NCBI GenBank assembly: GCA_916988195.3
Contig: CAKASQ030000006.1
Coordinates: forward strand, 25,983 to 89,982
DNA: 64,000 nucleotides
Reading direction: 5' to 3'
Source: Oscillospiraceae bacterium
GTDB taxonomy: Bacteria > Bacillota > Clostridia > Oscillospirales > Oscillospiraceae
A model generated the notes under the pieces. That model made no database searches and had not been told where the DNA came from. It saw nothing but the letters and a program-made list of their open reading frames with translations. The position numbers and the translations under genes are program-made. Each line of letters begins with the position of its first letter. The first letter of the stretch is position 1. Below, piece by piece: positions 41,905 through 53,785 of the stretch.

Positions 41905-42801
41905 ATGAAGGTTCTGAATTTTGGTTCTTTGAATATCGACTATGTCTATCAGATGGCACATTTTATCAGACCCGGCGAGACTGCGCCGTGCAAGACGCTG
42001 ACGGCAGGCTGCGGCGGCAAGGGACTCAACCAGTCCATCGCGCTGGCCAAGGCCGGCACAGAGGTCTACCACGCGGGACTCTACGGCGCGGAGGCGCAGT
42101 TTTTGCTCGATAAAATGCAGACGGCGGGTGTGGACACCAGTCTTCTGCGGCTGGGCGAGGGCGCAAACGGACACGCGATCATTCAGGTCGATGAAAACGG
42201 CCAGAACTGCATCATCCTCTATGGCGGCACGAACCGGCAGATCACAGAAAGCTATGTCGACGAGGTCCTTGCCCACTTCGAAGCGGGCGATGTGCTCGTC
42301 TTGCAGAACGAAATCAACTGCATGCCCTATATCATGAAGCGCGCGCACGAAAAAGGCCTTCGCATCGCCTTCAACGCCGCGCCCTACGGGGCGGAGGTTC
42401 TAAGCTACCCTCTCGAGACAGTTACGTGGCTGATCGTCAACGAGGTCGAGGGTGCGGGAATTTCCGGCAAGACGGACTTTGACGACATTGCGGACACGCT
42501 CGTAAACCGGTACCCCGGCATGAACATCATGCTCACGATGGGAAAGAGCGGCTGCCTTTACAAAAGCGCGGACGAGACAGTGCGCCTTGGCGCGTGCCAT
42601 GTGGACGCGGTCGACACGACGGCGGCGGGCGATACGTTCATCGGCTACTTTGTGCGCGGCATTTTGCAGGGACTTCCCATGCGCGACACGCTCCGGCAGG
42701 CGACGGTAGCCAGCGCGATTGCCGTCACAAGACCCGGCGCGGCGGATTCCGTCCCGTCCATTGACGAGGTGCTCGCCTCCCCGCTTCTGGATACCATTTA
42801 A
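41905..42801 (+). CDS. PfkB-family carbohydrate kinase, ribokinase-like
   Basis: A 298-aa sugar kinase with the two PfkB signatures: the Gly-rich GCGGKGLNQSIALAKAG and, near the C-terminus, VDTTAAGDTFIGYF with the catalytic Asp. Ribokinase is the closest recognisable type. An AGGAGG site precedes the ATG. It is monocistronic with a terminator. No sugar transporter is adjacent, so the substrate is not certain. Confidence 0.88.
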   Translation: MKVLNFGSLNIDYVYQMAHFIRPGETAPCKTLTAGCGGKGLNQSIALAKAGTEVYHAGLYGAEAQFLLDKMQTAGVDTSLLRLGEGANGHAIIQVDENGQNCIILYGGTNRQITESYVDEVLAHFEAGDVLVLQNEINCMPYIMKRAHEKGLRIAFNAAPYGAEVLSYPLETVTWLIVNEVEGAGISGKTDFDDIADTLVNRYPGMNIMLTMGKSGCLYKSADETVRLGACHVDAVDTTAAGDTFIGYFVRGILQGLPMRDTLRQATVASAIAVTRPGAADSVPSIDEVLASPLLDTI

Positions 42802-42814
42802 ACCATTGAACATG

Positions 42815-42854
42815 AGCATCGCCCCGGGCAGCTTTGTCCGGGGCGATGCTTTTG
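42815..42854 (+). terminator. Terminator of the ribokinase-like gene
   Basis: A perfect 13-bp stem (42815-42827 with 42838-42850) followed by TTTT. Confidence 0.88.
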
Positions 42855-42881
42855 CGCGGGGCAGCATCCGTTTGCGGGTGC

Positions 42882-42918
42882 AAAACCCTGATCCCGGAAA
42901 GTCGGAATCAGGGTTTTT
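42882..42918 (-). terminator. Terminator of the ATP synthase operon
   Basis: AAACCCTGAT pairs with ATCAGGGTTT (10 bp); T and A tracts on both sides allow bidirectional action. It lies 9 nt after the atpC stop. Confidence 0.85.
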
Positions 42919-42926
42919 TACATATT

Positions 42927-45579
<2,653 letters not shown>

Positions 45580-45594
45580 GTGCGCGCCTCCTTC

Positions 45595-47109
45595 TTATTG
45601 GTTTTGTAAGAACTCGGCGACGCGTGTGGTAATGGCCTTGTTCAAAAGCGCCTCGGTATCCTTGCTCAGATCCTTCGTCTCGCGGATAGCAGTCAGAACA
45701 TCTGCCGCGTTGGCTTCCATCCACGGATAGAGCTCGAGCTCAAACTCACGGATGCGCTCGACCGGCACGTCCTTGAGGTAGCCGCCGATGACCGCGTAGA
45801 GGATGCAGACCTGATAGGCCACGTCCACCGGCGCGTTGCGGTCCTGCTTGAGGACTTCCACGATGCGGGCGCCCTGCTCGAGGCGGTCTCTCGTATCCTT
45901 ATCGAGGTCGGAGCCAAACTGGGCAAAGCTTTGCAGCTCGCGGTACTGCGAGTACAGAAGCTTCAGTTTGCCCGCGACCTTCTTCATCGCCTTGATCTGC
46001 GCGCTGCCGCCGACACGGGAGACGGAGATGCCGGGGTTGACCGCCGGCATAACGCCGGAGTGGAACAGCTCGGTCTCCAGGAAGATCTGGCCGTCGGTGA
46101 TGGAAATGACGTTTGTCGGGATGTACGCGGAAACGTCGCCCGCCTGCGTCTCGATGATGGGAAGGGCGGTAAGAGAGCCGCCGCCAAATTCCGGCGCCAT
46201 ACGAGCCGCACGCTCGAGAAGACGGGAGTGCAGATAGAACACGTCGCCGGGATACGCTTCCCGTCCGGGCGGACGGCGGATGAGAAGAGAAAGGGCACGG
46301 TACGCGGTGGCGTGCTTGCTGAGGTCGTCGTAGATGACGAGCACGTCCTTGCCGTCGTGCATGAAGAATTCGCCCATCGTGCAGCCGGAATACGGCGCGA
46401 TGTACTGCAAGGGCGCAAGCTCGGATGCCGTTGCGGAGACGACGATGGTGTAGTCCATCGCGCCGGCCTGATCAAGCGTCGAGACAAGCTGCGCAACCGT
46501 CGAGCGCTTCTGGCCGATGGCGACGTAGATGCAGATGACGTCCTTGCCCTTCTGGTTGATGATGGTGTCGGACGCGAGCGTCGTCTTACCGGTCTGGCGG
46601 TCGCCGATGATGAGCTCGCGCTGGCCGCGGCCGATCGGGATCATGGAGTCGATGGCCTTGATACCGGTCTGAAGCGGAACGGAGACGCTCTTGCGCTTCA
46701 GGATGCCGGGGGCGGGGGATTCAATGGGGGCGAATTTCTTCGCCTCGATGGGGCCCTTGCCGTCAATCGGCTGACCCAGCGCGTCAACGACGCGTCCGAT
46801 GAGCTCGTAGCCGACGGGGACGGAGACGACACGGCCGGTGCGGCGCACGGTGTCGCCCTCGCGGATGCCCTCTTCGTTACCCAGCATGACGATGGAAACG
46901 GAGTTTTCCTCCAGGTTCTGCGCCATGCCGTACACGCCGCCGGGGAATTCCAGCAGCTCGTTGACCATACAGCCCGTCAGACCTGCGGCCTTTGCGATGC
47001 CGTCGCCGATCAGAATGACGGTGCCGGTCTCGGACTGGTTGATCTTCGCTTCATAGTGTTTGATTTGAGAACGGATGATTCTTGAAATCTCTTCCGGTCT
47101 TAATTCCAT
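45595..47109 (-). CDS. atpA: ATP synthase F1 alpha subunit
   Basis: A 504-aa non-catalytic nucleotide-binding subunit of normal length. Walker A is GDRQTGKTT, and the Arg-finger region is [13 protein letters not shown]. The N-terminus [20 protein letters not shown] is typical. It lies between atpH (33-nt gap) and atpG. Confidence 0.98.
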   Translation of the reverse strand: MELRPEEISRIIRSQIKHYEAKINQSETGTVILIGDGIAKAAGLTGCMVNELLEFPGGVYGMAQNLEENSVSIVMLGNEEGIREGDTVRRTGRVVSVPVGYELIGRVVDALGQPIDGKGPIEAKKFAPIESPAPGILKRKSVSVPLQTGIKAIDSMIPIGRGQRELIIGDRQTGKTTLASDTIINQKGKDVICIYVAIGQKRSTVAQLVSTLDQAGAMDYTIVVSATASELAPLQYIAPYSGCTMGEFFMHDGKDVLVIYDDLSKHATAYRALSLLIRRPPGREAYPGDVFYLHSRLLERAARMAPEFGGGSLTALPIIETQAGDVSAYIPTNVISITDGQIFLETELFHSGVMPAVNPGISVSRVGGSAQIKAMKKVAGKLKLLYSQYRELQSFAQFGSDLDKDTRDRLEQGARIVEVLKQDRNAPVDVAYQVCILYAVIGGYLKDVPVERIREFELELYPWMEANAADVLTAIRETKDLSKDTEALLNKAITTRVAEFLQNQ

Positions 47110-47142
47110 TGCTTCACCAGCTTTCAGTAGAATAAAGCCTTG

Positions 47143-47685
47143 TTACAGGGAGCTGCTTTCGAGCAGCTGTTGGATCTGGTTCAGGTGGCTCTGCACCGTA
47201 CCGTCGAGCTGCCGGTCGGGAAGCTCGAGACGGACGCCGCCGAGCAGCGACGCGTCTGTCCGCACCGTAAGCTCCACGTGCTTTTTGCACTTGGCCTCGA
47301 GCTTTTCGCGAAGCCGGGCTGCCTGCGCCTCGGTCAAAGGCACAGCGCTCACCGCGCAGACGTCGATGATGTCATGGTCGCGGTTATAGCGGCCGCGGAA
47401 GGCCTCAAAGCAGTCGGGCAGAGCCGAAATGGTTCCGTTGTCGCACAGAAGCTTCATGAAGTTCTGCGTGTAAGGGTGAACGCTGCCACCCCACGCCTCG
47501 TCGATGAGCTTCGCGCGCTCCTGCTTTTCGATGGAGGGCTCCATCAAAAGCCTTGTATAATCGGGGTTTTGCCGAAACAGATCGCTGACTGCATGAAGCT
47601 CGCCCAGGATTTGTTCCTCCAGCGATTCCTCGCGGGCAAGATCATACAGCGCGCCGCCGTAGGTCATGGCAGTTTTGCTAATCAT
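47143..47685 (-). CDS. atpH: ATP synthase delta subunit
   Basis: A 180-aa peripheral-stalk subunit joining the b subunit to the top of F1. The N-terminal helical bundle (YGGALYDLAREE) and the C-terminal motif DASLLGGVRLELPDRQLDGTV are recognisable. It overlaps atpF by 4 nt (ATGA). Confidence 0.95.
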   Translation of the reverse strand: MISKTAMTYGGALYDLAREESLEEQILGELHAVSDLFRQNPDYTRLLMEPSIEKQERAKLIDEAWGGSVHPYTQNFMKLLCDNGTISALPDCFEAFRGRYNRDHDIIDVCAVSAVPLTEAQAARLREKLEAKCKKHVELTVRTDASLLGGVRLELPDRQLDGTVQSHLNQIQQLLESSSL

Positions 47686-48185
47686 GATTCTTCACCCAAT
47701 TCGTCGATGAACCGCTCGATGAGCGCTTCGTGCTGCTTTTCGTCGATTTCCTTTTCAGCGACCTTCGAGGCAATTTCTACGGCAAGGCCGGAAATTTCGC
47801 GCTTCATCTCGTTCATCGCTTTGCGGCGCTCGAGCTCAATATCGCGGCTGGCCTTTTCGCGCATGGCCGCGGCTTCGCTTTGGGCGCTGGCAAGCATTGC
47901 GTCAGAACGGGTCTGCGCATTTTTGACGGCACGCTCGGTAATGGCCTCAGCCTCCGTGCGGGCAGTGAGCAGATGACCCTCATACTCGGCCTTGGCGGAC
48001 TCGGCGTCCTGCTTGGCGGAGTCAGCGTCGGCATAGATGGTGTCGACCTCCTGCTGGCGCTGGGCGAGAATCTTCTGAATGGGCTTAAAAAGGAATCGTT
48101 TGAACAGATACATCTGAATGAACAGATTCAGGATCTGCGCGATGAAGGTCCAGCCTTCAAAGGCTACCAGGGATTGATAGGACAA
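47682..48185 (-). CDS. atpF: ATP synthase F0 b subunit
   Basis: A 167-aa stator subunit: one N-terminal membrane segment (FIAQILNLFIQMYLFKRFLF) and a long charged coiled coil. The start is a TTG at 48185, 8 nt after AAAGGAGG; no ATG exists nearby. It lies 34 nt after atpE. Confidence 0.95.
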   Translation of the reverse strand: MSYQSLVAFEGWTFIAQILNLFIQMYLFKRFLFKPIQKILAQRQQEVDTIYADADSAKQDAESAKAEYEGHLLTARTEAEAITERAVKNAQTRSDAMLASAQSEAAAMREKASRDIELERRKAMNEMKREISGLAVEIASKVAEKEIDEKQHEALIERFIDELGEES

Positions 48186-48219
48186 GGCTGCCGCCTCCTT
48201 TCAGATTGTGGGTTGCCGA

Positions 48220-48495
<276 letters not shown>

Positions 48496-48519
48496 CTAAA
48501 AATTAATTACGTTTTTATC

Positions 48520-48536
48520 TGCGGCACGCTGCCGCA
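48520..48536 (-). other. Intercistronic hairpin between atpB and atpE
   Basis: TGCGGCA pairs with TGCCGCA (loop CGC) in the 73-nt gap before atpE, without a full T tract. It may protect or process the mRNA and help raise c-subunit expression. Confidence 0.5.
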
Positions 48537-48556
48537 TAATAAATGAAGCTTACGGC

Positions 48557-49300
48557 TTACTCGGCCGCGGTGGAAATGAACATCATCGTCAGCATGCAGA
48601 AGATGAACGCCTGCATGAAGCTTCCGAACCAGTCGAAATACAAAGAGATGACGGCGGGGATGCCGACGGTAAGGAACGGAATGGCTCCAAGCCACTGCCC
48701 GACAACGCCGGGGATGATGGAGAACAGCGCGTGGTTCGCGACAACGAGCGCCGCATAGACAAGGGTCGAAATGACCGTGCCGGAGACGATGTTGCCGAAG
48801 TGACGGAAGGCCATCGAGATCGGCGTGAAGACCTCGCCCAGAACGTTAAACGGCGCCATCACGAAGATGGGGTCGCAGAAGCCCTTGAGATAGCCGAGAA
48901 GGCCGTTGGTCCTGAGCTTCGTATATGTAATAATGACGAATACAACAATGCCCCATGCGAGCGTGGTCGAGACATCCGCCGTGGGCGGCCAGAGGCCGAC
49001 GAGAGACGATAAGCTTGAGAAGATGGACATCGCAAAGATGGTGCTCACAAACGGCACATAGCGCATCCACGCTTCGCCCATGTTATTGCGGACGAAGTTC
49101 TGCGCGGTGATAACGATTTTTTCCGCGATAGCCTGCCGCTTGGAGATGTTGCGGACCTTCAGATCGTGCGTCAGCCAGATGCAGACCAGCGTCAGCACCA
49201 GCATCACGCCCCAGCTGACAACCAGCGTTGCCGTGATGGGGATGCCGCCCAGAATGGGGATCTCAAAATAAATTGGCGCGCCCTGAATATTGACATTCAT
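48557..49300 (-). CDS. atpB: ATP synthase F0 a subunit
   Basis: A 247-aa stator membrane subunit with about six membrane segments. The essential Arg166 is in SMAFRHFGNI, facing the c ring. The preceding atpI stop abuts the start as TAAATG, so translation is probably coupled. Confidence 0.96.
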   Translation of the reverse strand: MNVNIQGAPIYFEIPILGGIPITATLVVSWGVMLVLTLVCIWLTHDLKVRNISKRQAIAEKIVITAQNFVRNNMGEAWMRYVPFVSTIFAMSIFSSLSSLVGLWPPTADVSTTLAWGIVVFVIITYTKLRTNGLLGYLKGFCDPIFVMAPFNVLGEVFTPISMAFRHFGNIVSGTVISTLVYAALVVANHALFSIIPGVVGQWLGAIPFLTVGIPAVISLYFDWFGSFMQAFIFCMLTMMFISTAAE

Positions 49301-49747
49301 TTACGAACGGTCTCCTTCCAAATCAGAATCTATATTGGCCGCTTCGGCGGGGTTCTCCGTGGGTTTGTCCGGCTTGTAGAGCCCGAGCGCGCGCATCGCG
49401 TAGATGACGAGCTGCGGCATGAGAAGCGGGATGATCGCCGCGATGGGGTGGAAGCACGGAGCGACAACACTGACAATCACACCCGCGAAGCAGAAGAACA
49501 TGCGCAGGCTGTAGGACTGGCGGACGTACTTTGACGCAAATTCCTGCATACCGACAGCTTTTTGTAGCGTCACGCCGAGGAAAAAGAAGTTCGCCACGGC
49601 GATACCTGTTCCGAGCAGCGCGCCGAGCACGACCGTGTAGTCGAATTTTTTCAGCAACGCGAAGACGATACACATGATCACGTCCGCGATCAGAACGCCG
49701 ATGGCGATATGCTCCGTCTCCTTCAAGACGGCCTTCTGGACTTTCAT
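49301..49747 (-). CDS. atpI: ATP synthase subunit I-like membrane protein
   Basis: A 148-aa protein with four membrane segments of the ATP synthase I family, thought to assist c-ring assembly. The start at 49747 has GGGGG at 7-nt spacing. It follows atpZ by 20 nt and abuts atpB. Sequence conservation in this family is low; position and topology support the call. Confidence 0.85.
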   Translation of the reverse strand: MKVQKAVLKETEHIAIGVLIADVIMCIVFALLKKFDYTVVLGALLGTGIAVANFFFLGVTLQKAVGMQEFASKYVRQSYSLRMFFCFAGVIVSVVAPCFHPIAAIIPLLMPQLVIYAMRALGLYKPDKPTENPAEAANIDSDLEGDRS

Positions 49748-49767
49748 TTGCATTCCCCCTTGGGCTT

Positions 49768-50040
49768 TCAGATATGATCGCCGTAGCCGCGCGGGGGCTT
49801 GGGCGAGTTGTCTTTCTTTTTTGCAGTCAGCTTCCGGTAAAATTGCAAAGCCGTGCTCGCCGACGTGAGCAGGCCGAGAATCAGCGCGACGATGGTGACC
49901 CATACGCCAAGCTGGTATTTTGTCTGCAGCCAGTGGGCCAGCCAGAGCAGCACGACCGGCGGCGTGATGAGCGAGAAGCCGAGCTGGCCGACCAGCGCGA
50001 TTCCCCGGCAAAGCTTCTGCATGAACTGGACGTGGCGCAT
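49768..50040 (-). CDS. atpZ: AtpZ/AtpI-family protein
   Basis: A 90-aa protein with two membrane segments (LVGQLGFSLITPPVVLLWLA and VWVTIVALILGLLTSASTAL), the ATPase_gene1 type found first in many bacterial F-ATPase operons and implicated in rotor assembly or Mg2+/Ca2+ movement. GAGGAG lies 6 nt before the ATG. Confidence 0.82.
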   Translation of the reverse strand: MRHVQFMQKLCRGIALVGQLGFSLITPPVVLLWLAHWLQTKYQLGVWVTIVALILGLLTSASTALQFYRKLTAKKKDNSPKPPRGYGDHI

Positions 50041-50161
50041 TGCGGTCTCCTCACGATTTTTGCACATTCCCGCGCGCAAAGAATTTTCACGTTTAACAGA
50101 ACAAACGCGATGCGTTCTTCGCATTTCGCACAAGAAATTTGCAAAAAATTAACACTTCTTG

Positions 50162-50167
50162 ATTATA
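50162..50167 (-). promoter_or_regulatory. Probable -10 of the ATP synthase operon
   Basis: TATAAT on the minus strand, about 120 nt before atpZ in an AT-rich region, with no convincing -35 at standard spacing. Confidence 0.5.
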
Positions 50168-50290
50168 CTAGCACACGAAAACCAAATATGCAATATACTA
50201 GTTTCAAGATGTGAATACCATTTTTGACATAACAGCGTTCAATATACCACAATTTTTTTGATACGTCTAGTCAGGTTTTCCCAAAGGCGG

Positions 50291-50296
50291 TATAAT
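50291..50296 (+). promoter_or_regulatory. Probable -10 for the 58-aa protein gene
   Basis: TATAAT on the plus strand, 96 nt before the ATG at 50393; the -35 is weak. The remainder of 50041-50392 is AT-rich and shows no gene. Confidence 0.5.
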
Positions 50297-50392
50297 AAAA
50301 AGAGAATAAAATTTTGAAAGGATCGAAACCAAGAAAACTGCAGCAAAATAAAACAAAAAACTGAAATTTACAGAAGAATCAAGGAGAAAAAC

Positions 50393-50569
50393 ATGGAAAA
50401 AAATTTTTCCGGCTATTGCCGGGTTTCAGATGGGCCGCGGCTTGTTATTTTAGAGCAGGACGATGACGGCACGTGGGAAGCGGATTGCAATTATGACGCT
50501 GCCTGCCCCTATCGCTCGGAGTGTCCCATCGGCCGAGAAATCACGGAATTTCTGGAACAAACTACATAA
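50393..50569 (+). CDS. Small Cys-containing protein, 58 aa
   Basis: A short gene with AAGGAG 6 nt before its ATG, an upstream -10 box and a hairpin after it. The product is acidic and hydrophilic, with Cys at positions 9, 32, 38 and 44 (DCNYDAACPYRSECPIG), a spacing that could hold a metal or disulphides. I recognise no family. The signals around it make a real gene likely. Confidence 0.75.
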   Translation: MEKNFSGYCRVSDGPRLVILEQDDDGTWEADCNYDAACPYRSECPIGREITEFLEQTT

Positions 50570-50589
50570 TTTCCCATAAACCGCAAATC

Positions 50590-50618
50590 CGCCCGCCGCA
50601 AATATTTTGCGGCGGGCG
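50590..50618. terminator. Terminator-like hairpin between convergent small genes
   Basis: CGCCCGCCGCAAA pairs perfectly with TTTGCGGCGGGCG (13 bp, 3-nt loop) between the 58-aa gene and the PH-domain gene. The T tract is weak. Confidence 0.65.
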
Positions 50619-50627
50619 ACGGACGAT

Positions 50628-51026
50628 TTATTTATGCTCCATATGGGCGCACGGGTCGGGCGCGGAGGGGCCGTCATCAAGAAATTCGCTGACGCGGATA
50701 TTGCGCGAGACCTTCATCTGCTCGACGTGCTTGTGAATGAGCTCCTTGACGACCAGCGGCTCTTTGACGTTCACGAGCGCAATGTGGGGCGTGCTCTTGT
50801 CGGACGAGTGGACGACGATCGTGCCGACACCGAAGATACGCTGGAACAGACCTACACGCGCAGAGATATCCGTCACGCGGTACAGAAGTGTCTCTTCGAT
50901 CTTCATGCTCAAAAGCCCGGTCTGGACGAACAGGCGGTCTTCGGACAGGTAGTACTTTGTGAAGCTGATGGGCATACCCAAAATGCGCTTGCGGTCTTCC
51001 CAGATGGTGTCGATTCCTGTTTTCAT
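50628..51026 (-). CDS. Bacterial PH-domain protein
   Basis: A 132-aa protein resembling the bPH2 (YdbS/YdbT) domain: ITFTKYYLSEDRLFV-like strand, then TGLLSMKIEETLLYRVTDIS and IFGVGTIVVHSSD. No membrane segment is present, unlike YdbS. The start at 51026 follows GGGAGG. It has its own promoter. The function of this domain in bacteria is unclear. Confidence 0.85.
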   Translation of the reverse strand: MKTGIDTIWEDRKRILGMPISFTKYYLSEDRLFVQTGLLSMKIEETLLYRVTDISARVGLFQRIFGVGTIVVHSSDKSTPHIALVNVKEPLVVKELIHKHVEQMKVSRNIRVSEFLDDGPSAPDPCAHMEHK

Positions 51027-51056
51027 GGGCGAGCCTCCCGATCGTTGATATGATAT

Positions 51057-51085
51057 ATTATAGCGTGGTTTCCGTCTGTGGTCAA
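51057..51085 (-). promoter_or_regulatory. Promoter of the PH-domain gene
   Basis: The minus strand has TTGACC (51080-51085), 17 bp, TATAAT (51057-51062). Confidence 0.85.
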
Positions 51086-51172
51086 GTGTGGGTTGCTGGC
51101 GCGGCAAAATGCGTAGGATACGAAAGAATTCCGCCATGCCGAACAAAGCGCTGCGATTTTTGCCATTGCCGC

Positions 51173-51201
51173 TTGACAAGCGGGAGCGGCTGATATACGT
51201 T
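51173..51201 (+). promoter_or_regulatory. Possible promoter of the FecCD-XdhC operon
   Basis: TTGACA (51173-51178) is perfect, but at 17-bp spacing the -10 is TACGTT. The AT-rich stretch that follows shows no clear Fur- or ModE-like palindrome. Confidence 0.45.
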
Positions 51202-51232
51202 ATTTATATAAAAAGATAATGGATGGTAGCGC

Positions 51233-52276
51233 ATGAAAAAAATGCATAGCACAGGAATAAAATTTGTGATTCTGGCACTCTTGTTCGCGCTGGTGTTTTT
51301 CGGCTCGTTCTGGGTGGGGCGGTACGATGTTTCCCCCTTGCAGACGCTCAGGATTTTGGCGGACTGGCTGCTGCGCACGCTCAGCCGTGGAAGACTCGCG
51401 CTTACGCAGACGTGGCAGGTCAGAGCGCAGGCGGTCGTTCTGAACGTGCGGCTCCCGCGCGTGGCTGCGGCGGCTCTGGTCGGGGCGGCGCTGTCTACGG
51501 CGGGCTGCGCCTATCAGGGCATGTTCCGAAACCCCATGGTCTCGCCGGATCTTCTTGGCGCGTCGACGGGCGCGGGATTCGGCGCGGCATTGGCGCTTTT
51601 GCTGAGGCTCGGCTATGGCGCGGTGACGGGGCTGTCTTTCACCTTTGGCCTGCTCGCGGTTCTGCTTGCGTATCTCATTTCGCGCGTGAGCAAGATCCAA
51701 ATGACGCTTGCGATGGTGCTCGCGGGCGTGATGATCAGCTCTCTTTTTACCTCCGGCACCTCCTTTATTAAATTGGTTGCCGATCCGACCGATCAGCTGC
51801 CCGCCATCACCTACTGGCTGATGGGCTCTCTGACCGCGACAAAGGCGCGCGACGTGCAGTTTGCCGCGTGGCCGATTCTTGCGGGGCTGGTTCCGCTGTG
51901 GCTGCTCCGGTGGCGCGTGAATCTTCTTACCGTGAGCGAGGCGGAAGCCAGAAGCATGGGCGTGCATACGGGAAGGCTGCGTGTCGTCGTGGTTCTGTGC
52001 GCAACGCTCATGACGGCGGGAAGTGTCGCCGTCAGCGGTATGATCGGCTGGGTGGGCCTTGTGATCCCGCATTTTGGGCGCATGATCTTCGGACAGGACT
52101 ACCGGAAGCTGCTTCCGGCCTCGAGTCTTCTTGGTGCAGTATTTCTGATGGTGGTCGACGATCTGGCGCGGACAGTCACGACGAGCGAGATCCCTCTCGG
52201 CATTCTTACCTCGTTTGTCGGCGCGCCGGTCTTTTTGTATCTTATCTTGTCGGGAGGGACGCAGCGTGAGCATTGA
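51233..52276 (+). CDS. FecCD-family ABC importer permease
   Basis: A 347-aa permease with about ten membrane segments of the BtuC/FecCD fold (NVRLPRVAAAALVGAALSTAG, GGWVGLVIPH-like region, PASSLLGAVFLMVVDDLAR). The family imports siderophores, haem, cobamides, and in some cases molybdate or tungstate (MolB). No substrate-binding protein gene is adjacent. It overlaps the ATPase gene by 11 nt and heads a run of genes including xdhC, which hints at Mo or W rather than iron. Confidence 0.92.
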   Translation: MKKMHSTGIKFVILALLFALVFFGSFWVGRYDVSPLQTLRILADWLLRTLSRGRLALTQTWQVRAQAVVLNVRLPRVAAAALVGAALSTAGCAYQGMFRNPMVSPDLLGASTGAGFGAALALLLRLGYGAVTGLSFTFGLLAVLLAYLISRVSKIQMTLAMVLAGVMISSLFTSGTSFIKLVADPTDQLPAITYWLMGSLTATKARDVQFAAWPILAGLVPLWLLRWRVNLLTVSEAEARSMGVHTGRLRVVVVLCATLMTAGSVAVSGMIGWVGLVIPHFGRMIFGQDYRKLLPASSLLGAVFLMVVDDLARTVTTSEIPLGILTSFVGAPVFLYLILSGGTQREH

Positions 52277-53060
52277 AGTGAAAAACCTGCGCTTCTGCTA
52301 CGGCGCGCGGCCCGTTATCGGCGATGTGTCCTTCACGGCAGAAAAAGGGGAGCTCTTGGCCGTGCTCGGGCCGAACGGCGTGGGAAAGAGCACGCTCTTT
52401 CGGTGTCTTCTTGGCTTTTTAAAGCCCGTCAGCGGAGAAATTCTGGTAGACGGCAAGGAGCTGGGGGCGTATTCCCGGCGGGAGCTGGCGAAGAAGCTCG
52501 CGTATATCCCGCAGTCGCACACGCCTGCGTTCGACCACACGGTCCTGGACAGCGTCCTTATGGGCATGACCGCGCAGCTGGGCGTTTTTGAGCAGCCCGG
52601 CCAGGCGCAGCGGGAAAAGGCCATGCAGATGCTGCGCGCGCTCGGGATTGAAAAGCTCTCAAGCCGCGGCTGCATGAAAATCAGCGGCGGCGAGCGGCAG
52701 CTGATGCTTCTGGCGCGGGCATTGGTGCAGGATGCGTCGATGCTCATCATGGACGAACCGACGGCAAACCTCGATTACGGCAACAGCTGCCGCGTGATGG
52801 AGCGCGTGAAAAAGCTCGGGCAGGCCGGCTACACGATCATTTTTTCCACGCACGACCCCAATCAGGCCTTTTCCTACGCGACGAAGGTGCTGGCGCTCAA
52901 AGACGGAGGCGTGATGGCCGTGGGCGCGCCGGAGGCGGTTCTGACGGAGGACGTTTTATCAAGGCTCTACGGCATTCCGGTCGCGCGCTGCGAGATGGAA
53001 ACGGCATTCGGACGGAAGACGATCTGCATGCCCGTCCCGGGCGGAACGGAGGGCGCGTGA
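52266..53060 (+). CDS. ABC importer ATPase (FepC/MolC type)
   Basis: A 264-aa ATPase with Walker A GPNGVGKST, signature ISGGERQ, Walker B LIMDEPTANLD and switch His in STHDPNQ. The start is GTG at 52266, 8 nt after GGAGG and inside the permease gene. It forms the importer with the preceding permease. Confidence 0.94.
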   Translation: MSIEVKNLRFCYGARPVIGDVSFTAEKGELLAVLGPNGVGKSTLFRCLLGFLKPVSGEILVDGKELGAYSRRELAKKLAYIPQSHTPAFDHTVLDSVLMGMTAQLGVFEQPGQAQREKAMQMLRALGIEKLSSRGCMKISGGERQLMLLARALVQDASMLIMDEPTANLDYGNSCRVMERVKKLGQAGYTIIFSTHDPNQAFSYATKVLALKDGGVMAVGAPEAVLTEDVLSRLYGIPVARCEMETAFGRKTICMPVPGGTEGA

Positions 53061-53785
53061 TGTTTTGCTGGACAGACGATATGATCTCCTTCATGCAGGA
53101 CGCGGCAAACTTCGGCTCCTATCAGCAGGAGCTCGCCGATTGGATTTGCGGCGCGCTCCCGGCGGTAAGACATGTGTGCGACGCGGGCTGCGGCCTCGGA
53201 TTTTTGTCCGTGCGATTGGCAGAGCGGTTTGAAACTGTGACGGCGGCGGATATTTCCGGGCAGGCGCTGGCAAATCTTCACCGCATGGCGGCAGAAAAAA
53301 ACGTCTCCAATCTGGAAATTCTGGAGACGGACATGATGACGTTCACGCCGGAAGCGCCGTATGACGCGATGGTATTTTGTCTCTTTGGCCGGATGCGGGA
53401 AATTCTGCGCGTGGCAAAGCGCTGCTGCACAGGAACAATTGTCGTGGTCAAAAAGGCGTTCACGCACCATCGTTTTTCGGTCTCCTCCGTGCCGCTGCGA
53501 GACGAAGTGACCGATCAGGCGGCGGACTTTCTGCGCGCGCAGGGCGTTCCGTTTCAGCTGGAAACAAAAACGTTTGACATGGGCCAGCCGCTGCGAAGCC
53601 TGGACGACGCAGTACGATTTTTTGAGATTTACAGCAAGGACACGCCGGGCACGATCACCCGCGAGACGGTGCTGCCGCGGCTGCGTGAGACGGGAGACGA
53701 TGTGTTCCCCTATTACCTGCCGCAGGCAAAGGCACTGGGGCGGTTTACGATTGATACCAAGGACATTCCGGAGGAATTATTATGA
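53060..53785 (+). CDS. Class I SAM-dependent methyltransferase
   Basis: A 241-aa protein with the SAM motif VCDAGCGLGFLSVRLAE, the acidic AADIS after strand 2, and LEILETDMMTF. The start overlaps the ATPase stop as TGATG and the end overlaps xdhC by 4 nt. The substrate is not predictable from sequence; consistent coupling to the importer and XdhC suggests a role in the same metal or cofactor pathway. Confidence 0.85.
   Translation: MFCWTDDMISFMQDAANFGSYQQELADWICGALPAVRHVCDAGCGLGFLSVRLAERFETVTAADISGQALANLHRMAAEKNVSNLEILETDMMTFTPEAPYDAMVFCLFGRMREILRVAKRCCTGTIVVVKKAFTHHRFSVSSVPLRDEVTDQAADFLRAQGVPFQLETKTFDMGQPLRSLDDAVRFFEIYSKDTPGTITRETVLPRLRETGDDVFPYYLPQAKALGRFTIDTKDIPEELL

Noticed and set aside
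51200..52273. 357-codon minus-strand ORF
   Set aside because: It is the antisense of the FecCD permease, with a highly basic low-complexity product.
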